Shown here piece after piece: positions 8,738-17,473 of a stretch of 64,000 nt of DNA (positions within the stretch are counted from its first letter, which is position 1; each line of letters starts with the position of its first letter). The position numbers and the translations under genes are program-made. This stretch comes from Novosphingobium barchaimii LL02 (GTDB lineage: Bacteria > Pseudomonadota > Alphaproteobacteria > Sphingomonadales > Sphingomonadaceae). Where the stretch lies: NCBI RefSeq assembly GCF_001046635.1, contig NZ_KQ130455.1, positions 62,001 through 126,000 on the forward strand, in the 5' to 3' direction. Under the pieces are notes generated by a model. It did not search any database, was not told the origin of the DNA, and saw nothing but the letters and a program-made list of their open reading frames with translations.

Positions 8738-9712
8738 ATGCCGATAGACGAAGGCGCTGCGGGCCGGTTTCGGGCCGGTCTGGCGGCGCTCTGGCCTGAG
8801 GGCGTGGATGAGGAAGGCGCGCGGCTTGGCTTAGCTGTATCCGGCGGGCCTGACAGCCTTGCCCTGTTGCTGCTGGCCCAGGCGGCGCTGCCGGGACGGG
8901 TTGAGGCAGCAACGGTGGACCACGGGCTGCGGCCCGAAAGCGCGGGCGAAGCAGCCGAGGTCGCGCGGATCTGCGCAGACCTTGGCGTTCCCCATGCCGC
9001 GCTGCCGGTCGAAGTCGCGCCTGGCAATGTCCAGGCCGAGGCCCGCGCCGCGCGCTACGCCGCGCTGGCGGGCTGGGCTGCGCAGCAGGGCCTCGCCGCG
9101 CTGGCGACCGGCCATCAGGCCGACGATCAGGCCGAAACTCTGCTGATGCGCCTCAACCGGGCCAGCGGCGTAGCGGGCCTTGCAGGTGCGCGTGAGCGAG
9201 GCACGGTGTCCGGCGCGGCCCTGCCGCTGCTGCGTCCGGTGCTGGCATGGCGCCGCGCCGAGCTTGGCGACGTGGTGCGCGGTGCCGGGCTGGTCGCCGC
9301 CGAAGATCCCAGCAACGCCAACGACCGTTTCGACCGCGTGCGTATCCGCAAGGCGCTGGTCGATGCGGACTGGCTCGACGTTGCCGCCATCGCACAAAGC
9401 GCCGCGCATATCGCCGAGGCCGATGCCGCGCTCGACTGGATGGCCGCGCTCGAATGGCGTTCCTGCGTGAAGAAGGAACCGATGGGTCTGAAATACCGCC
9501 CTCAGGCTCCGCGGGCGGTGGTCTTGCGCGTGCTTGCACGGGTCGTGCGCGAACTGGACGGCGAGGAAGCGCGCGGCGGCGCCATCGCCCGGCTGCTGGA
9601 AAGCCTTGTTTCGGGGCGACCCGCGTCCATTGGCAATCTGGTGGCGCGGCCCAATGCGGGCGGCTGGAGCTTTGCGAAAGCCCCGGTCAGGGCGGTCCGG
9701 CGCGAACGCTGA
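8738..9712 (+). CDS. tilS: tRNA(Ile)-lysidine synthase TilS
   Basis: Attaches lysine to C34 of the AUA-decoding tRNA-Ile, an essential cytosolic reaction. The 324-residue protein carries the PP-loop ATP-binding motif SGGPDS at residues 35-40, then TVDHGLRPES, and ATGHQADDQAETLLMRL around residue 125. It is shorter than the E. coli enzyme (about 430), lacking most of the C-terminal tRNA-binding extension, which is usual in many alphaproteobacteria. It starts one base after the cpoB stop, so the two are probably co-translated. ftsH, the usual next gene in this group, is replaced by a convergent L,D-transpeptidase gene. Confidence 0.94.
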   Translation: MPIDEGAAGRFRAGLAALWPEGVDEEGARLGLAVSGGPDSLALLLLAQAALPGRVEAATVDHGLRPESAGEAAEVARICADLGVPHAALPVEVAPGNVQAEARAARYAALAGWAAQQGLAALATGHQADDQAETLLMRLNRASGVAGLAGARERGTVSGAALPLLRPVLAWRRAELGDVVRGAGLVAAEDPSNANDRFDRVRIRKALVDADWLDVAAIAQSAAHIAEADAALDWMAALEWRSCVKKEPMGLKYRPQAPRAVVLRVLARVVRELDGEEARGGAIARLLESLVSGRPASIGNLVARPNAGGWSFAKAPVRAVRRER

Positions 9713-9715
9713 GGT

Positions 9716-10411
9716 TTAGCCACCGACGAGGCTGTCGCCCATGCCGACCTGCTTGCCGCGTGTAATATAGACCTTGTCGCCGACTTTAGTCGTCGAGAAC
9801 AGTTTGGCGGCGAAGTCGTTGGGCATGCCCACGCAGCCGTGGCTGGCGTAGCCAAGCGCCACGTCAGACCCGTGCAGGGTGATCCCGTCGTTGGTCAGGC
9901 GCTGCATGTAGGGCATCGGCGCGCCGGTGTAGATGTTCGAGACGTGGTCCTTGTCTTTCTGGGTGATCGGGAAGACGCCCAGCGGAGTGGGCTTGTCCTC
10001 GGTGCCGAGCAGGACGGCGGTCGCGCCGATCTCATAGCCGGAGCGGAACACCGACAGCACCCGCGCATCGAGGTCCACCGTCACGACGATCGGTCCGGCG
10101 GGCACGTTCTTGTCGTCCCAGTGCCATTCGCCGTATTTGATCGCGCCGCTGATCGGCAGGATGCGCTTGATGACGAAGGGCTCGTCCTTCTTCCGTACCG
10201 GGGCGGGCCTGGCATCGGCGACCGGGGTAGGGGCCGCCAACTTCGCCTCGGCCAGCGATGCCGGTTCCGGCTTATCGGGCGAGGCCGCGACCACGAGCAC
10301 GCCGGCAATGGCGGCAAGGGCGACGAAGCCCGAGGCGAGGAGAATGCGCGCGTCCAAGTGAATTTTTCCGTTCCTGTCTGGCGACTCTCTCTGGCAGATC
10401 GGCCTTATCAT
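9716..10411 (-). CDS. L,D-transpeptidase (YkuD domain)
   Basis: A 231-residue envelope enzyme. An N-terminal hydrophobic segment (about residues 24-46) acts as signal anchor, followed by a Pro/Ala linker and a YkuD catalytic domain. The catalytic signature is HGSDVALGYASHGCVGM, with nucleophile Cys193. Such enzymes form 3-3 crosslinks in peptidoglycan or attach proteins to it. It is convergent with tilS, the stop codons being only a few bases apart. No ribosome site is evident before the first ATG, so the exact start is uncertain; the mature domain is not affected. Confidence 0.92.
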   Translation of the reverse strand: MIRPICQRESPDRNGKIHLDARILLASGFVALAAIAGVLVVAASPDKPEPASLAEAKLAAPTPVADARPAPVRKKDEPFVIKRILPISGAIKYGEWHWDDKNVPAGPIVVTVDLDARVLSVFRSGYEIGATAVLLGTEDKPTPLGVFPITQKDKDHVSNIYTGAPMPYMQRLTNDGITLHGSDVALGYASHGCVGMPNDFAAKLFSTTKVGDKVYITRGKQVGMGDSLVGG

Positions 10412-10529
10412 CGCGTAAATGACGGTGAAGTGCCAGCGAGCGCGGAGGCGAGTTTGTCGCAGATGCGGCGGGGTGCGTTCGTTAACGCGGCGATGCGATC
10501 CGGTGCGCTGTCGCAGCGTTACCTGCGCC

Positions 10530-11183
10530 TCAGCGCTTGGCGATGCCTTCGCGCAGGATCGAGTTGGCCAGTTCCGCCACTTCTTCGGCGCCCGCGTCTT
10601 CGGACCAGACGGCGTAGCGCAGCCCCAGGAACACGTTCATGCCCATGATCGCCCAGGCATGAGCCTCGCCCAGGTCTTCGCGCAGCTCGCCCTTGCGGAT
10701 GCCTTCGGCGAGACGTTCGTGGATGCGGCGTGCGGTGTTGCGATAGTGCAGGCGGAAGCTGTCCGGGTCGACGAATTCGCACTCGTCGATGATGCGGTAG
10801 ATTTCCTTGTGCTCGCTGGCGAAGCGCAGGAACCCGGTGAGCGAGGCGCGTTCGGTTTCCAGCGCGGGCAGGTCCTGCTGCCGGGCGCTGCGCGCTGCCT
10901 CGCGGACTTTGCCGCTAAGGTCGTCGACCAGCGCGCGGAAGATCTCGTCCTTGGAATTGAAGTAGGTGTAGAAACTGCCCAGCGCCGTGCCCGCGCGCCG
11001 GGTGATGCCGGTGATCGAGGCTTCGTGGAAACCGCGCTCCCCGAATTCGATCGCCGCCGCGTCGAGCAGCTTGCGCAAGGTACGCCGGCCTCGTTCGGTG
11101 CGAGGCGCCTTGTCGGCAGGGCCTTTGTCAGCTGGTGGCGTCGGTGTGGTCACAACGACACAGCTAGACCGCTCTTTGTGCAT
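10530..11183 (-). CDS. TetR/AcrR-family transcriptional regulator
   Basis: A 217-residue regulator with an N-terminal TetR helix-turn-helix (AAAIEFGERGFHEASITGI then GTALGSFYTYFNSKDEIF) and a helical ligand-binding domain. It is divergent from the TonB receptor gene and presumably controls it. The open frame extends to 11237, but that region holds inverted repeats that look like the shared operator, so the internal ATG (MHKERSS) is preferred; a GTG ten codons further in is also possible. The ligand is unknown, most likely a substrate of the adjoining receptor-hydrolase-transporter unit. Confidence 0.88.
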   Translation of the reverse strand: MHKERSSCVVVTTPTPPADKGPADKAPRTERGRRTLRKLLDAAAIEFGERGFHEASITGITRRAGTALGSFYTYFNSKDEIFRALVDDLSGKVREAARSARQQDLPALETERASLTGFLRFASEHKEIYRIIDECEFVDPDSFRLHYRNTARRIHERLAEGIRKGELREDLGEAHAWAIMGMNVFLGLRYAVWSEDAGAEEVAELANSILREGIAKR

Positions 11184-11192
11184 TGGCAAACA

Positions 11193-11215
11193 TTCAAAGT
11201 TGAAAGTCGGTTCAA
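11193..11215. promoter_or_regulatory. Candidate TetR operator between regulator and TonB receptor
   Basis: Three 5-mers alternate in orientation: TTCAA, TTGAA two bases later, then TTCAA after AGTCGG. This gives two overlapping inverted repeats in the intergenic span of a divergent TetR/target pair, the usual place for an autoregulatory operator. Read from the bases; binding is inferred. Confidence 0.45.
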
Positions 11216-11264
11216 CTGTCAATAAGCAGGCATCCAACGATAAGCGACCATGGGAGAGTATACG

Positions 11265-13622
11265 ATGCGCAAGGTGCGATTCCTCGCGATTTCCTCCAGC
11301 GTTCTGGGCCTGTGCGGCGGTTTCGGCATTGCCGCCCCGGCGCTGGCTCAGGAGGCCCCGGCAAGGCCCGAAGCCGCCTCCGAAGCATCGGGCGGCGATA
11401 TCATCGTCACAGCGCGCCGCCGCGAGGAACGCCTGGTCGACGTGCCGATCGCGGTCACCAGCTTCAGCGGCGAACAGCTCGCGAAATCCGGCGCGATCGA
11501 TATTACCGAGATCGCCAATTCAGCCCCCAACGTCACGCTGGAACCGTCACGGGGCACCAACTCCACGCTGTCCGCGTTCATTCGCGGCGTCGGCCAGCAG
11601 GACCCGGTATCGGGGTTCGAGCAGGGCGTCGGGATCTATCTTGACGATGTGTACCTCAATCGCCCGCAGGCCGCCGTTCTGGATATCTACGATGTCGAGC
11701 GGATCGAAGTGCTGCGCGGGCCGCAGGGTACGCTTTATGGGCGCAATACCATCGGCGGCGCGGTGAAGTATGTGACCAAGCAGCTGCCGCAGGACTTCTC
11801 GCTCAAGGTTAAGGGCACTTACGGCACTTACGACCAGGCCGATCTGATCGTCACCGCCTCGGCGCCTGTGAGCGACCTGATCCGCGTCGGTGGATCGGCG
11901 GCGCGCCTGTCGCGCGGGGGCTTCGGCAGGAACCTGACCACGGGCGATGACAACTACAACAAGGATATCTGGGCTGCGCGCGCCAGCGTCGACATCGGCG
12001 GCTATGGCGAGCCGGTGCTGATCCGCATCTCGGCCGATTACACCAAGGACAAGTCGAACCCGCGCGGCGGCCACCGTCTGATCCCCGGCTACGCTTCGGG
12101 CGCGCCGGTGCTCAGCGACGTGTTCGACACGCGCGGCGGCCTCAACGATCCCCGGCAGGAGGTCGAGGCTTACGGCTTCGCCATCAACGCCACCGCCGAA
12201 CTGAGCGATAGCCTGACCTTCCGTTCGATCAGTTCGTGGCGCAAGGACGACAGCGCTTCGCCGATCGACTTCGACGCGCTGCCCGCGGTCGACCTCGACG
12301 TGCCCGCCTTCTATCGCAACGAGCAGACCAGCCAGGAATTCCAGTTCCTCTACGACGATGGCGGCATGGTGCAGGGCCTGCTCGGCGGCTACTATCTTTC
12401 GGCCAAGGCGGACACGCAGTTCGACACCCGGCTGTTCACCGCGCTGAACGGCCTGACCGCCTTCACCCAGGCGAATGTCGATACGGAGACCTTCGCGGTC
12501 TTCGGCGACTTCACTTTTGATTTCACCCAGCAGCTCAGCCTGTCGGTGGGCGGTCGATATACCTGGGATGAACGCCGCGCGCAGATTTTGCGGCAGAACT
12601 ATCTTGGCGGCGGATCGCCGGTATTCGGCGGGGCGGGCCTGCCACTGGGCGCGCCGAGCACCGATTTTTCGGGCAAGGCGACCTTCAAGAAATTCACCCC
12701 GCGCGCCTCGATCAGCTTCAAGCCGACGCCGGACCACAACATCTACGCCAGCTTCAGCCAGGGCTTCAAGGGCGGCGGCTTCGATCCGCGCGGCGTCGGT
12801 GTCAACGCGCCTGCGGCTACGCCGGGGAGGCCGACCGACGCCGAAGTCACCGATTACCTCAGCTTCAAGCCCGAGACGGTCGACAGCTACGAGATCGGCT
12901 ACAAGGCCAACCTGTTCGGCGGCGGCTTCTATATCGCGGCAGCGGCGTTCCAGATGGACTACAGGGACGTGCAGATCCCCGGTTCGGCGGGCTGCAGCGT
13001 GGGCGGTATCCCGACCTTCTGCGGGATCATCACGAATGCCGGCAAGGCCCGATTCCGCGGCTTCGAACTGGAAGCCAATGCCCGTTTGGCACAGGACATG
13101 ATGGCGGCGGGCGACCGGCTCAGCCTGTCCGGGTCGCTTGGCTACATCGATGCCAAGTATAAGGAATATATCGCCAATATCGGCGGCGTTCCCACTGATG
13201 TCGCCCCCAACCGCGATGTTCAGAACACCCCCAAGTGGACCACCAGCGCCACGCTGGCCTACACGGCGCCCGTGGGCGAGGGCGACGTCTCGTTCAGCAC
13301 GACCTATGCGTACCGCAGCAAGACCCACCAGTTCGAGATCCCCAACCCCTACCTCGACCAGAAGGGGTACGGACTTGTCGACGCCAGCCTGGTCTACTCC
13401 GCACCGGGCGGGCGCTGGACGCTGGGCGTGCACGGCAAGAACCTGTTCGACAAGCAGTACAAGACCTCGGGCTATACGTTCCTTGCCGCCAATCCGGTCA
13501 CCGGCGAACTGCTGACGGCGCCCAGCGGACGGTTCATTCCCACGCTCGGCACCGAGGGCACGCTGACCGCCTTCTATGGCAACCCGCGCCAGGTTTTCGC
13601 CACCGCGACACTGGCGTTCTGA
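11265..13622 (+). CDS. TonB-dependent outer-membrane receptor
   Basis: A 785-residue outer-membrane receptor for active uptake of a substrate. Signal peptide is about residues 1-29 (ending PALAQ). Next come a TonB box-like IIVTARRR, a plug domain (PNVTLEPSRGTNSTLSAFIR, VLRGPQGTLYGRNTIGGAVK), a 22-strand beta-barrel, and a C terminus closing in Phe (ATLAF). It belongs to the large sphingomonad clade of receptors used for organic substrates more often than siderophores. The start is the second ATG, preceded by GGGAGAG at six bases. The gene heads a probable operon with a hydrolase and an MFS transporter. Substrate unknown. Confidence 0.94.
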   Translation: MRKVRFLAISSSVLGLCGGFGIAAPALAQEAPARPEAASEASGGDIIVTARRREERLVDVPIAVTSFSGEQLAKSGAIDITEIANSAPNVTLEPSRGTNSTLSAFIRGVGQQDPVSGFEQGVGIYLDDVYLNRPQAAVLDIYDVERIEVLRGPQGTLYGRNTIGGAVKYVTKQLPQDFSLKVKGTYGTYDQADLIVTASAPVSDLIRVGGSAARLSRGGFGRNLTTGDDNYNKDIWAARASVDIGGYGEPVLIRISADYTKDKSNPRGGHRLIPGYASGAPVLSDVFDTRGGLNDPRQEVEAYGFAINATAELSDSLTFRSISSWRKDDSASPIDFDALPAVDLDVPAFYRNEQTSQEFQFLYDDGGMVQGLLGGYYLSAKADTQFDTRLFTALNGLTAFTQANVDTETFAVFGDFTFDFTQQLSLSVGGRYTWDERRAQILRQNYLGGGSPVFGGAGLPLGAPSTDFSGKATFKKFTPRASISFKPTPDHNIYASFSQGFKGGGFDPRGVGVNAPAATPGRPTDAEVTDYLSFKPETVDSYEIGYKANLFGGGFYIAAAAFQMDYRDVQIPGSAGCSVGGIPTFCGIITNAGKARFRGFELEANARLAQDMMAAGDRLSLSGSLGYIDAKYKEYIANIGGVPTDVAPNRDVQNTPKWTTSATLAYTAPVGEGDVSFSTTYAYRSKTHQFEIPNPYLDQKGYGLVDASLVYSAPGGRWTLGVHGKNLFDKQYKTSGYTFLAANPVTGELLTAPSGRFIPTLGTEGTLTAFYGNPRQVFATATLAF

Positions 13623-13679
13623 GGGGTCTGCCGGTCCATCATGGCCCGGCACCCCTGCGTCTGAAAGGAACCTTGCGTT

Positions 13680-14549
13680 ATGGACTACCGCGTCCACCGC
13701 TATCGCAGCGCCTGCGGGCGGCTCGACCTTGCCGCGCGCGATTATCCGGGCGCAGGCCCTCAGGCTCCGGTCCTGCTGATGATGCACGGCCTGACGCGCA
13801 ACAGCGCCGATTTCGAGCCGCTGGCGGCAAAGCTGGCCGGGCGCTACCGGATGATCGTGCCCGACCAGCGCGGGCGCGGTCTTTCGCAGTGGGACCCGGA
13901 CCCTGCGCAGTACCGCCCGGACGTCTATGCGCAGGATATGCTGGCGCTGCTGGATGACGTTGGCATTGCGCGCGCCGGACTGGTTGGCACATCGATGGGC
14001 GGGCTTATGGCGATGGTGATGAACGCGCTGCGGCCCGGTCTTGCGAAGGCGGTGGTCCTAAACGACATCGGGCCGGTGCTGGATTCGGCGGGGCTGGCGC
14101 GGATACAGGGCTATGTCGGCCCGTCGGGCGGGATGGCGGACTGGACCGAGGCTGCCGCCCGCACCCGCGCGATCAACGGCTCGGCTTTTCCTGATTACGG
14201 CAGCGCGGACTGGACGGCGTTCGCCCGCCGTATCGCCCACGAGAACCCCGACGGCACCATCTCCTTCGCCTATGATCCGGCCATTGCAAAAAGCGTTGTC
14301 GGGGACGATCCGCAAACCGTGCCGCCCGACCTCTGGCCCTTGTGGGATCTGCTGGACGCTGTGCCGGTGCTGGTGGTGCGCGGTGCCCTTTCGGACCTGC
14401 TCGGCGCCGCGACCATGCAGGAGATGGCGCGCCGTCACACTGGCAGCTATGCGGGCGTTGAAGTGCCGCGCGTCGGCCACGCCCCGATCCTTGACGAGCC
14501 GGCGGCGCTGGCGGCGATCGAAGCCTTCCTCAAGGAGCATGTAACCTGA
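13680..14549 (+). CDS. Alpha/beta hydrolase
   Basis: A 289-residue soluble serine hydrolase. The nucleophile elbow is GTSMGG near residue 102, an oxyanion-type HGLTRNS lies near 35, DQRGRGLS follows near 61, and the catalytic His lies in PRVGHAPILDEP near residue 262. A clear AAGGAA ribosome site precedes the ATG. It lies between the TonB receptor and a transporter, with a single base to the next gene. This suggests it opens an ester or lactone imported by the neighbouring proteins. That role is inferred from context. Confidence 0.9.
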   Translation: MDYRVHRYRSACGRLDLAARDYPGAGPQAPVLLMMHGLTRNSADFEPLAAKLAGRYRMIVPDQRGRGLSQWDPDPAQYRPDVYAQDMLALLDDVGIARAGLVGTSMGGLMAMVMNALRPGLAKAVVLNDIGPVLDSAGLARIQGYVGPSGGMADWTEAAARTRAINGSAFPDYGSADWTAFARRIAHENPDGTISFAYDPAIAKSVVGDDPQTVPPDLWPLWDLLDAVPVLVVRGALSDLLGAATMQEMARRHTGSYAGVEVPRVGHAPILDEPAALAAIEAFLKEHVT

Positions 14550-14550
14550 C

Positions 14551-15834
14551 ATGAGCGACACCGCCGCCATCGCCCAGCCTGCGAGCAGGCCCGCCGCCTC
14601 GCCCAACCTCGTGCTGGGGATGCTGCTGCTCGTCTACATCTTCAATTTCGTCGACCGGCAGATCCTCTCGATCCTGGCTGCGCCGATACAGGCCGAACTT
14701 GGCCTCGACGATGCCGAACTGGGAATGCTGGGCGGCCTTGCCTTCGCGATCCTCTATTCGACGCTGGGCGTGCCGCTGGCGTGGGTGGCCGACCGCACAA
14801 GCCGGTCATGGGTCATCACCGGCTCGCTGGTGGTGTGGAGCCTGTGCACTTCGGCCTGCGCGCTGGCGCAGGGGTTCTGGCACATCTTCCTTGCACGCGT
14901 GGGCGTCGGCGTTGGCGAGGCAGGGGGGGTGGCGCCCAGCTATGCGGTGATCGGCGATCATTTTCCCAGCCACCGCCGCGCTTTCGCGCTTTCGGTCTAT
15001 TCGCTGGGCATCCCTCTTGGCTCTGCGATGGGCGTACTGGCGGGGGGCTATGTGGCGCAGGCGGTGGACTGGCGCACGGCGTTCCTTGTCGTCGGACTCG
15101 CCGGCATCCTCATCGCGCCGCTGTTCAAGCTGGTGGTGCGCGATGTCCCGCGCCCTGTCGGCAACGCGGCCGAGGCATCTTCGATCCGCTTTGGCGATGT
15201 GGCCGCGACGCTGGCGGGCAAGCGCGCCTTCTGGCTGCTCAGCTTCGGCGCCGCGTCCAGCTCGATGCTCGGATATGGCCTGATGTTCTGGCTGCCCAGC
15301 CTGCTCCAGCGCAGCTTCGGACTGGACCTCGTCCATACCTCGTGGTTCATCGGCGCGGTGCTGCTGCTGGGCGGCTGCGTGGGCGTGCTGGCGGGCGGAA
15401 TCCTGGCTGACCGGCTGGGGAAGGGCGACCGCGCCTGGTACGGCCGGGTTCCGGCGATTGCCTTCGTCTGCGCCGTGCCGCTGTTCGCTGGCGGCATCTG
15501 GACGTCCAGCGTGCCGCTGGCGTTCCTGATGTTCCTGGTGCCTCAGGCGCTCGCCTATTTCTGGCTGGGCCCGGTGACGAGCGCGGTTCAGCATCTTGTC
15601 GAGCCGCCCGCGCGGGCAACCGCCTCGGCGCTGTTCCTGCTCGTCAACAACCTGATCGGGCTTGGCGGCGGCATTTATGCGCTGGGCGCGCTGTCCAAGG
15701 CGCTGGCGCCGGTATGGGGGAGCGAATCGCTGCGCTATTCCATGCTCTTCGCGCTGGCTCTCTATCTTGTTGCTGCTGCGCTCATGGCGCTGGCCGGGCC
15801 CGCGCTGCGCCGGGAATGGGTGGCGGAAAAGTGA
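14551..15834 (+). CDS. MFS transporter, spinster-like
   Basis: A 427-residue inner-membrane permease with 12 predicted spans. The major facilitator signature between helices 2 and 3 is seen as GVPLAWVADRTSRSWVI, and VDRQILSILAAPI at the N terminus is typical of the spinster-like group. The likely job is to bring the substrate, or the product of the preceding hydrolase, from periplasm to cytoplasm. It begins one base after the hydrolase stop, so translation is probably coupled. Confidence 0.92.
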   Translation: MSDTAAIAQPASRPAASPNLVLGMLLLVYIFNFVDRQILSILAAPIQAELGLDDAELGMLGGLAFAILYSTLGVPLAWVADRTSRSWVITGSLVVWSLCTSACALAQGFWHIFLARVGVGVGEAGGVAPSYAVIGDHFPSHRRAFALSVYSLGIPLGSAMGVLAGGYVAQAVDWRTAFLVVGLAGILIAPLFKLVVRDVPRPVGNAAEASSIRFGDVAATLAGKRAFWLLSFGAASSSMLGYGLMFWLPSLLQRSFGLDLVHTSWFIGAVLLLGGCVGVLAGGILADRLGKGDRAWYGRVPAIAFVCAVPLFAGGIWTSSVPLAFLMFLVPQALAYFWLGPVTSAVQHLVEPPARATASALFLLVNNLIGLGGGIYALGALSKALAPVWGSESLRYSMLFALALYLVAAALMALAGPALRREWVAEK

Positions 15835-16139
15835 TCGGCTCCGGGATGGAGGGGGCAACGCTGGCGTTAACCGCCGCGCTTTGTGCGCTGGCGGCGCTCA
15901 ACCTGGCGAGCTTTGCCGCCTTCGCCATCGACAAGGCGCAGGCCAAGGCCCGCCGCCGCCGGATCGCGGAATCGACGCTGCTCTGGCTCGCACTCTTGGG
16001 CGGCAGCCCCGGCGCTTACGCCGGGCGGCGCGCCTTTCGTCACAAGACCCGCAAGCAGCCGTTCGTCCGGCGCCTCCACACCGTTGCGGCGCTGCAGGTG
16101 GCCGCGCTCGGTGCTGGGGCTTACCTGCTGCTGCGATAG
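15831..16139 (+). CDS. DUF1294 small membrane protein
   Basis: A 102-residue protein with three hydrophobic segments and the DUF1294 hallmark RRAFRHKTRKQPF. Function of the family is unknown. The GTG start overlaps the TGA of the MFS gene in a GTGA arrangement, suggesting coupling; an ATG five codons later is an equally acceptable start. The protein is conserved as a single-domain gene in many proteobacteria, so the join to this operon may be incidental. Confidence 0.82.
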   Translation: MIGSGMEGATLALTAALCALAALNLASFAAFAIDKAQAKARRRRIAESTLLWLALLGGSPGAYAGRRAFRHKTRKQPFVRRLHTVAALQVAALGAGAYLLLR

Positions 16140-16142
16140 TCC

Positions 16143-16529
16143 TCAGACCAGCCAGCTACCGGGATTGGGCATAGGCAGCTGCTTCTGGGCCTTGAGAATG
16201 CTCATAACACTGCGCACGATGACCAGCACCGACACCAGCGGCAGGATCACGAAACCGATCAGGGCGACCATCAGCACGAAGCCCAGCACCGTCCCGATCA
16301 GGAAGATCCAGAAAGTGCGAATCGCATATTCGTAATGGGATACTTCCCACTGTGCCTTGGGTTCGCCGCGCCAGACATAGGCCAGGACCACGCCGACTAT
16401 CCCGGTGATCCCGGTGATGTACGAGGCGAGGTAGAGCAGGTTGATGATCGTGGGATTGTTGAATTCGAACCCCGTAACCGGGGCCGAACCGGCAGGCCTT
16501 TCAGCGGGCTTGGGGTCGAACTCGGTCAT
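16143..16529 (-). CDS. DUF4870-type membrane protein
   Basis: A 128-residue protein with three predicted membrane spans (around LLYLASYITGITGIVGVVLA, IFLIGTVLGFVLMVALIGF and LPLVSVLVIVRSVMSILKA), matching the DUF4870 (Tic20-like) layout. The start is set by AGGAGG six bases upstream; the longer frame back to 16727 would run into the ubiE start. It is convergent with the DUF1294 gene and divergent from ubiE. Function unknown. Confidence 0.85.
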   Translation of the reverse strand: MTEFDPKPAERPAGSAPVTGFEFNNPTIINLLYLASYITGITGIVGVVLAYVWRGEPKAQWEVSHYEYAIRTFWIFLIGTVLGFVLMVALIGFVILPLVSVLVIVRSVMSILKAQKQLPMPNPGSWLV

Positions 16530-16725
16530 TGCTGTCCTCCTGTCGGCGCGCGGGCCGGGTTCCCGATAAAGCGATGCTGCCCGGTTTGACCCGCCGAAGC
16601 AAGGATGCCGGGCGCCTCCAACCCCGGCGCCGCGCCTGCTCCGGCCTATGTTCAGCACGAATGGCACGGTCGCGGGCAAAACCAAGGCTGGCGCCGCGCG
16701 GCGGGGATGGTTAGAGAACGGCTCC

Positions 16726-17466
16726 ATGAGCGATACCAGCGATACCGTTTCCTTCGGCTATGAAGACGTCCGTGCAGAGGAGAAGGAGGAGCGCGTGGGC
16801 GCGGTCTTCTCCGCCGTGGCGCGCAAGTACGACATCATGAACGATGCCATGTCCGCGGGCATGCACCGGGTCTGGAAGGACAAGTTCGTGCGCCGGGTCA
16901 AACCGCGCAGTCATGAACAGATCCTCGACATGGCCGGAGGCACTGGCGACATCGCCTTCCGCATGGAAGAAGCGGGCGCGCGCATCACCGTCTCGGACAT
17001 CAACCAGGACATGCTCGACGTCGGGATCGAGCGCGCGATGGAGCGCGGCATCGACACCCTCGTCTGGTCCCGCCAGAACGCCGAGGAGCTGAGCTTCGAG
17101 GACCGTTCGTTCGATGCCTATACGATCGCGTTCGGCATCCGCAACGTCACCCACATCGACAGGGCCCTGGCTGAGGCGCACCGCGTGCTCAACTATGGCG
17201 GGCGCTTCTTCTGCCTTGAATTCTCGACCACCGAATGGCCGGGTTTCAAGGAAGTCTACGATGCCTATTCGCACAAGCTGGTGCCGAAGATCGGCCAGAT
17301 GATCGCGGGCGATGCCGAATCGTACCGCTACCTGATCGAATCGATCCGCCGCTTCCCGCCGATGCCCGAATTCGAGGGCATGATCCGCAAGGCCGGCTTC
17401 CGGCACACCAAGGTCGAGCCGATCATGGGCGGCCTCGTCGCGATTCATTCGGGCTGGAAGGTCTGA
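16726..17466 (+). CDS. ubiE: Demethylmenaquinone/ubiquinone methyltransferase UbiE
   Basis: C-methyltransferase of ubiquinone (and menaquinone) synthesis, using S-adenosylmethionine. The 246-residue protein has the family signatures YDIMNDAMSAGMHRVWKD near residue 37, the SAM-binding LDMAGGTGDIAF near 68, FGIRNVTHIDRALAEAHRVL near 140, and the C-terminal PIMGGLVAIHSGWK. The start MSDTSD gives the normal length. ubiB follows after seven bases, the standard alphaproteobacterial pair; mutM, often divergent upstream, is replaced here by the DUF4870 gene. Confidence 0.96.
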   Translation: MSDTSDTVSFGYEDVRAEEKEERVGAVFSAVARKYDIMNDAMSAGMHRVWKDKFVRRVKPRSHEQILDMAGGTGDIAFRMEEAGARITVSDINQDMLDVGIERAMERGIDTLVWSRQNAEELSFEDRSFDAYTIAFGIRNVTHIDRALAEAHRVLNYGGRFFCLEFSTTEWPGFKEVYDAYSHKLVPKIGQMIAGDAESYRYLIESIRRFPPMPEFEGMIRKAGFRHTKVEPIMGGLVAIHSGWKV

Positions 17467-17473
17467 CCACACG

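Noticed and set aside
11547-13787. 746-residue open frame antisense to the TonB receptor
   Set aside because: The receptor on the other strand has complete family motifs and a ribosome site; this frame has neither.
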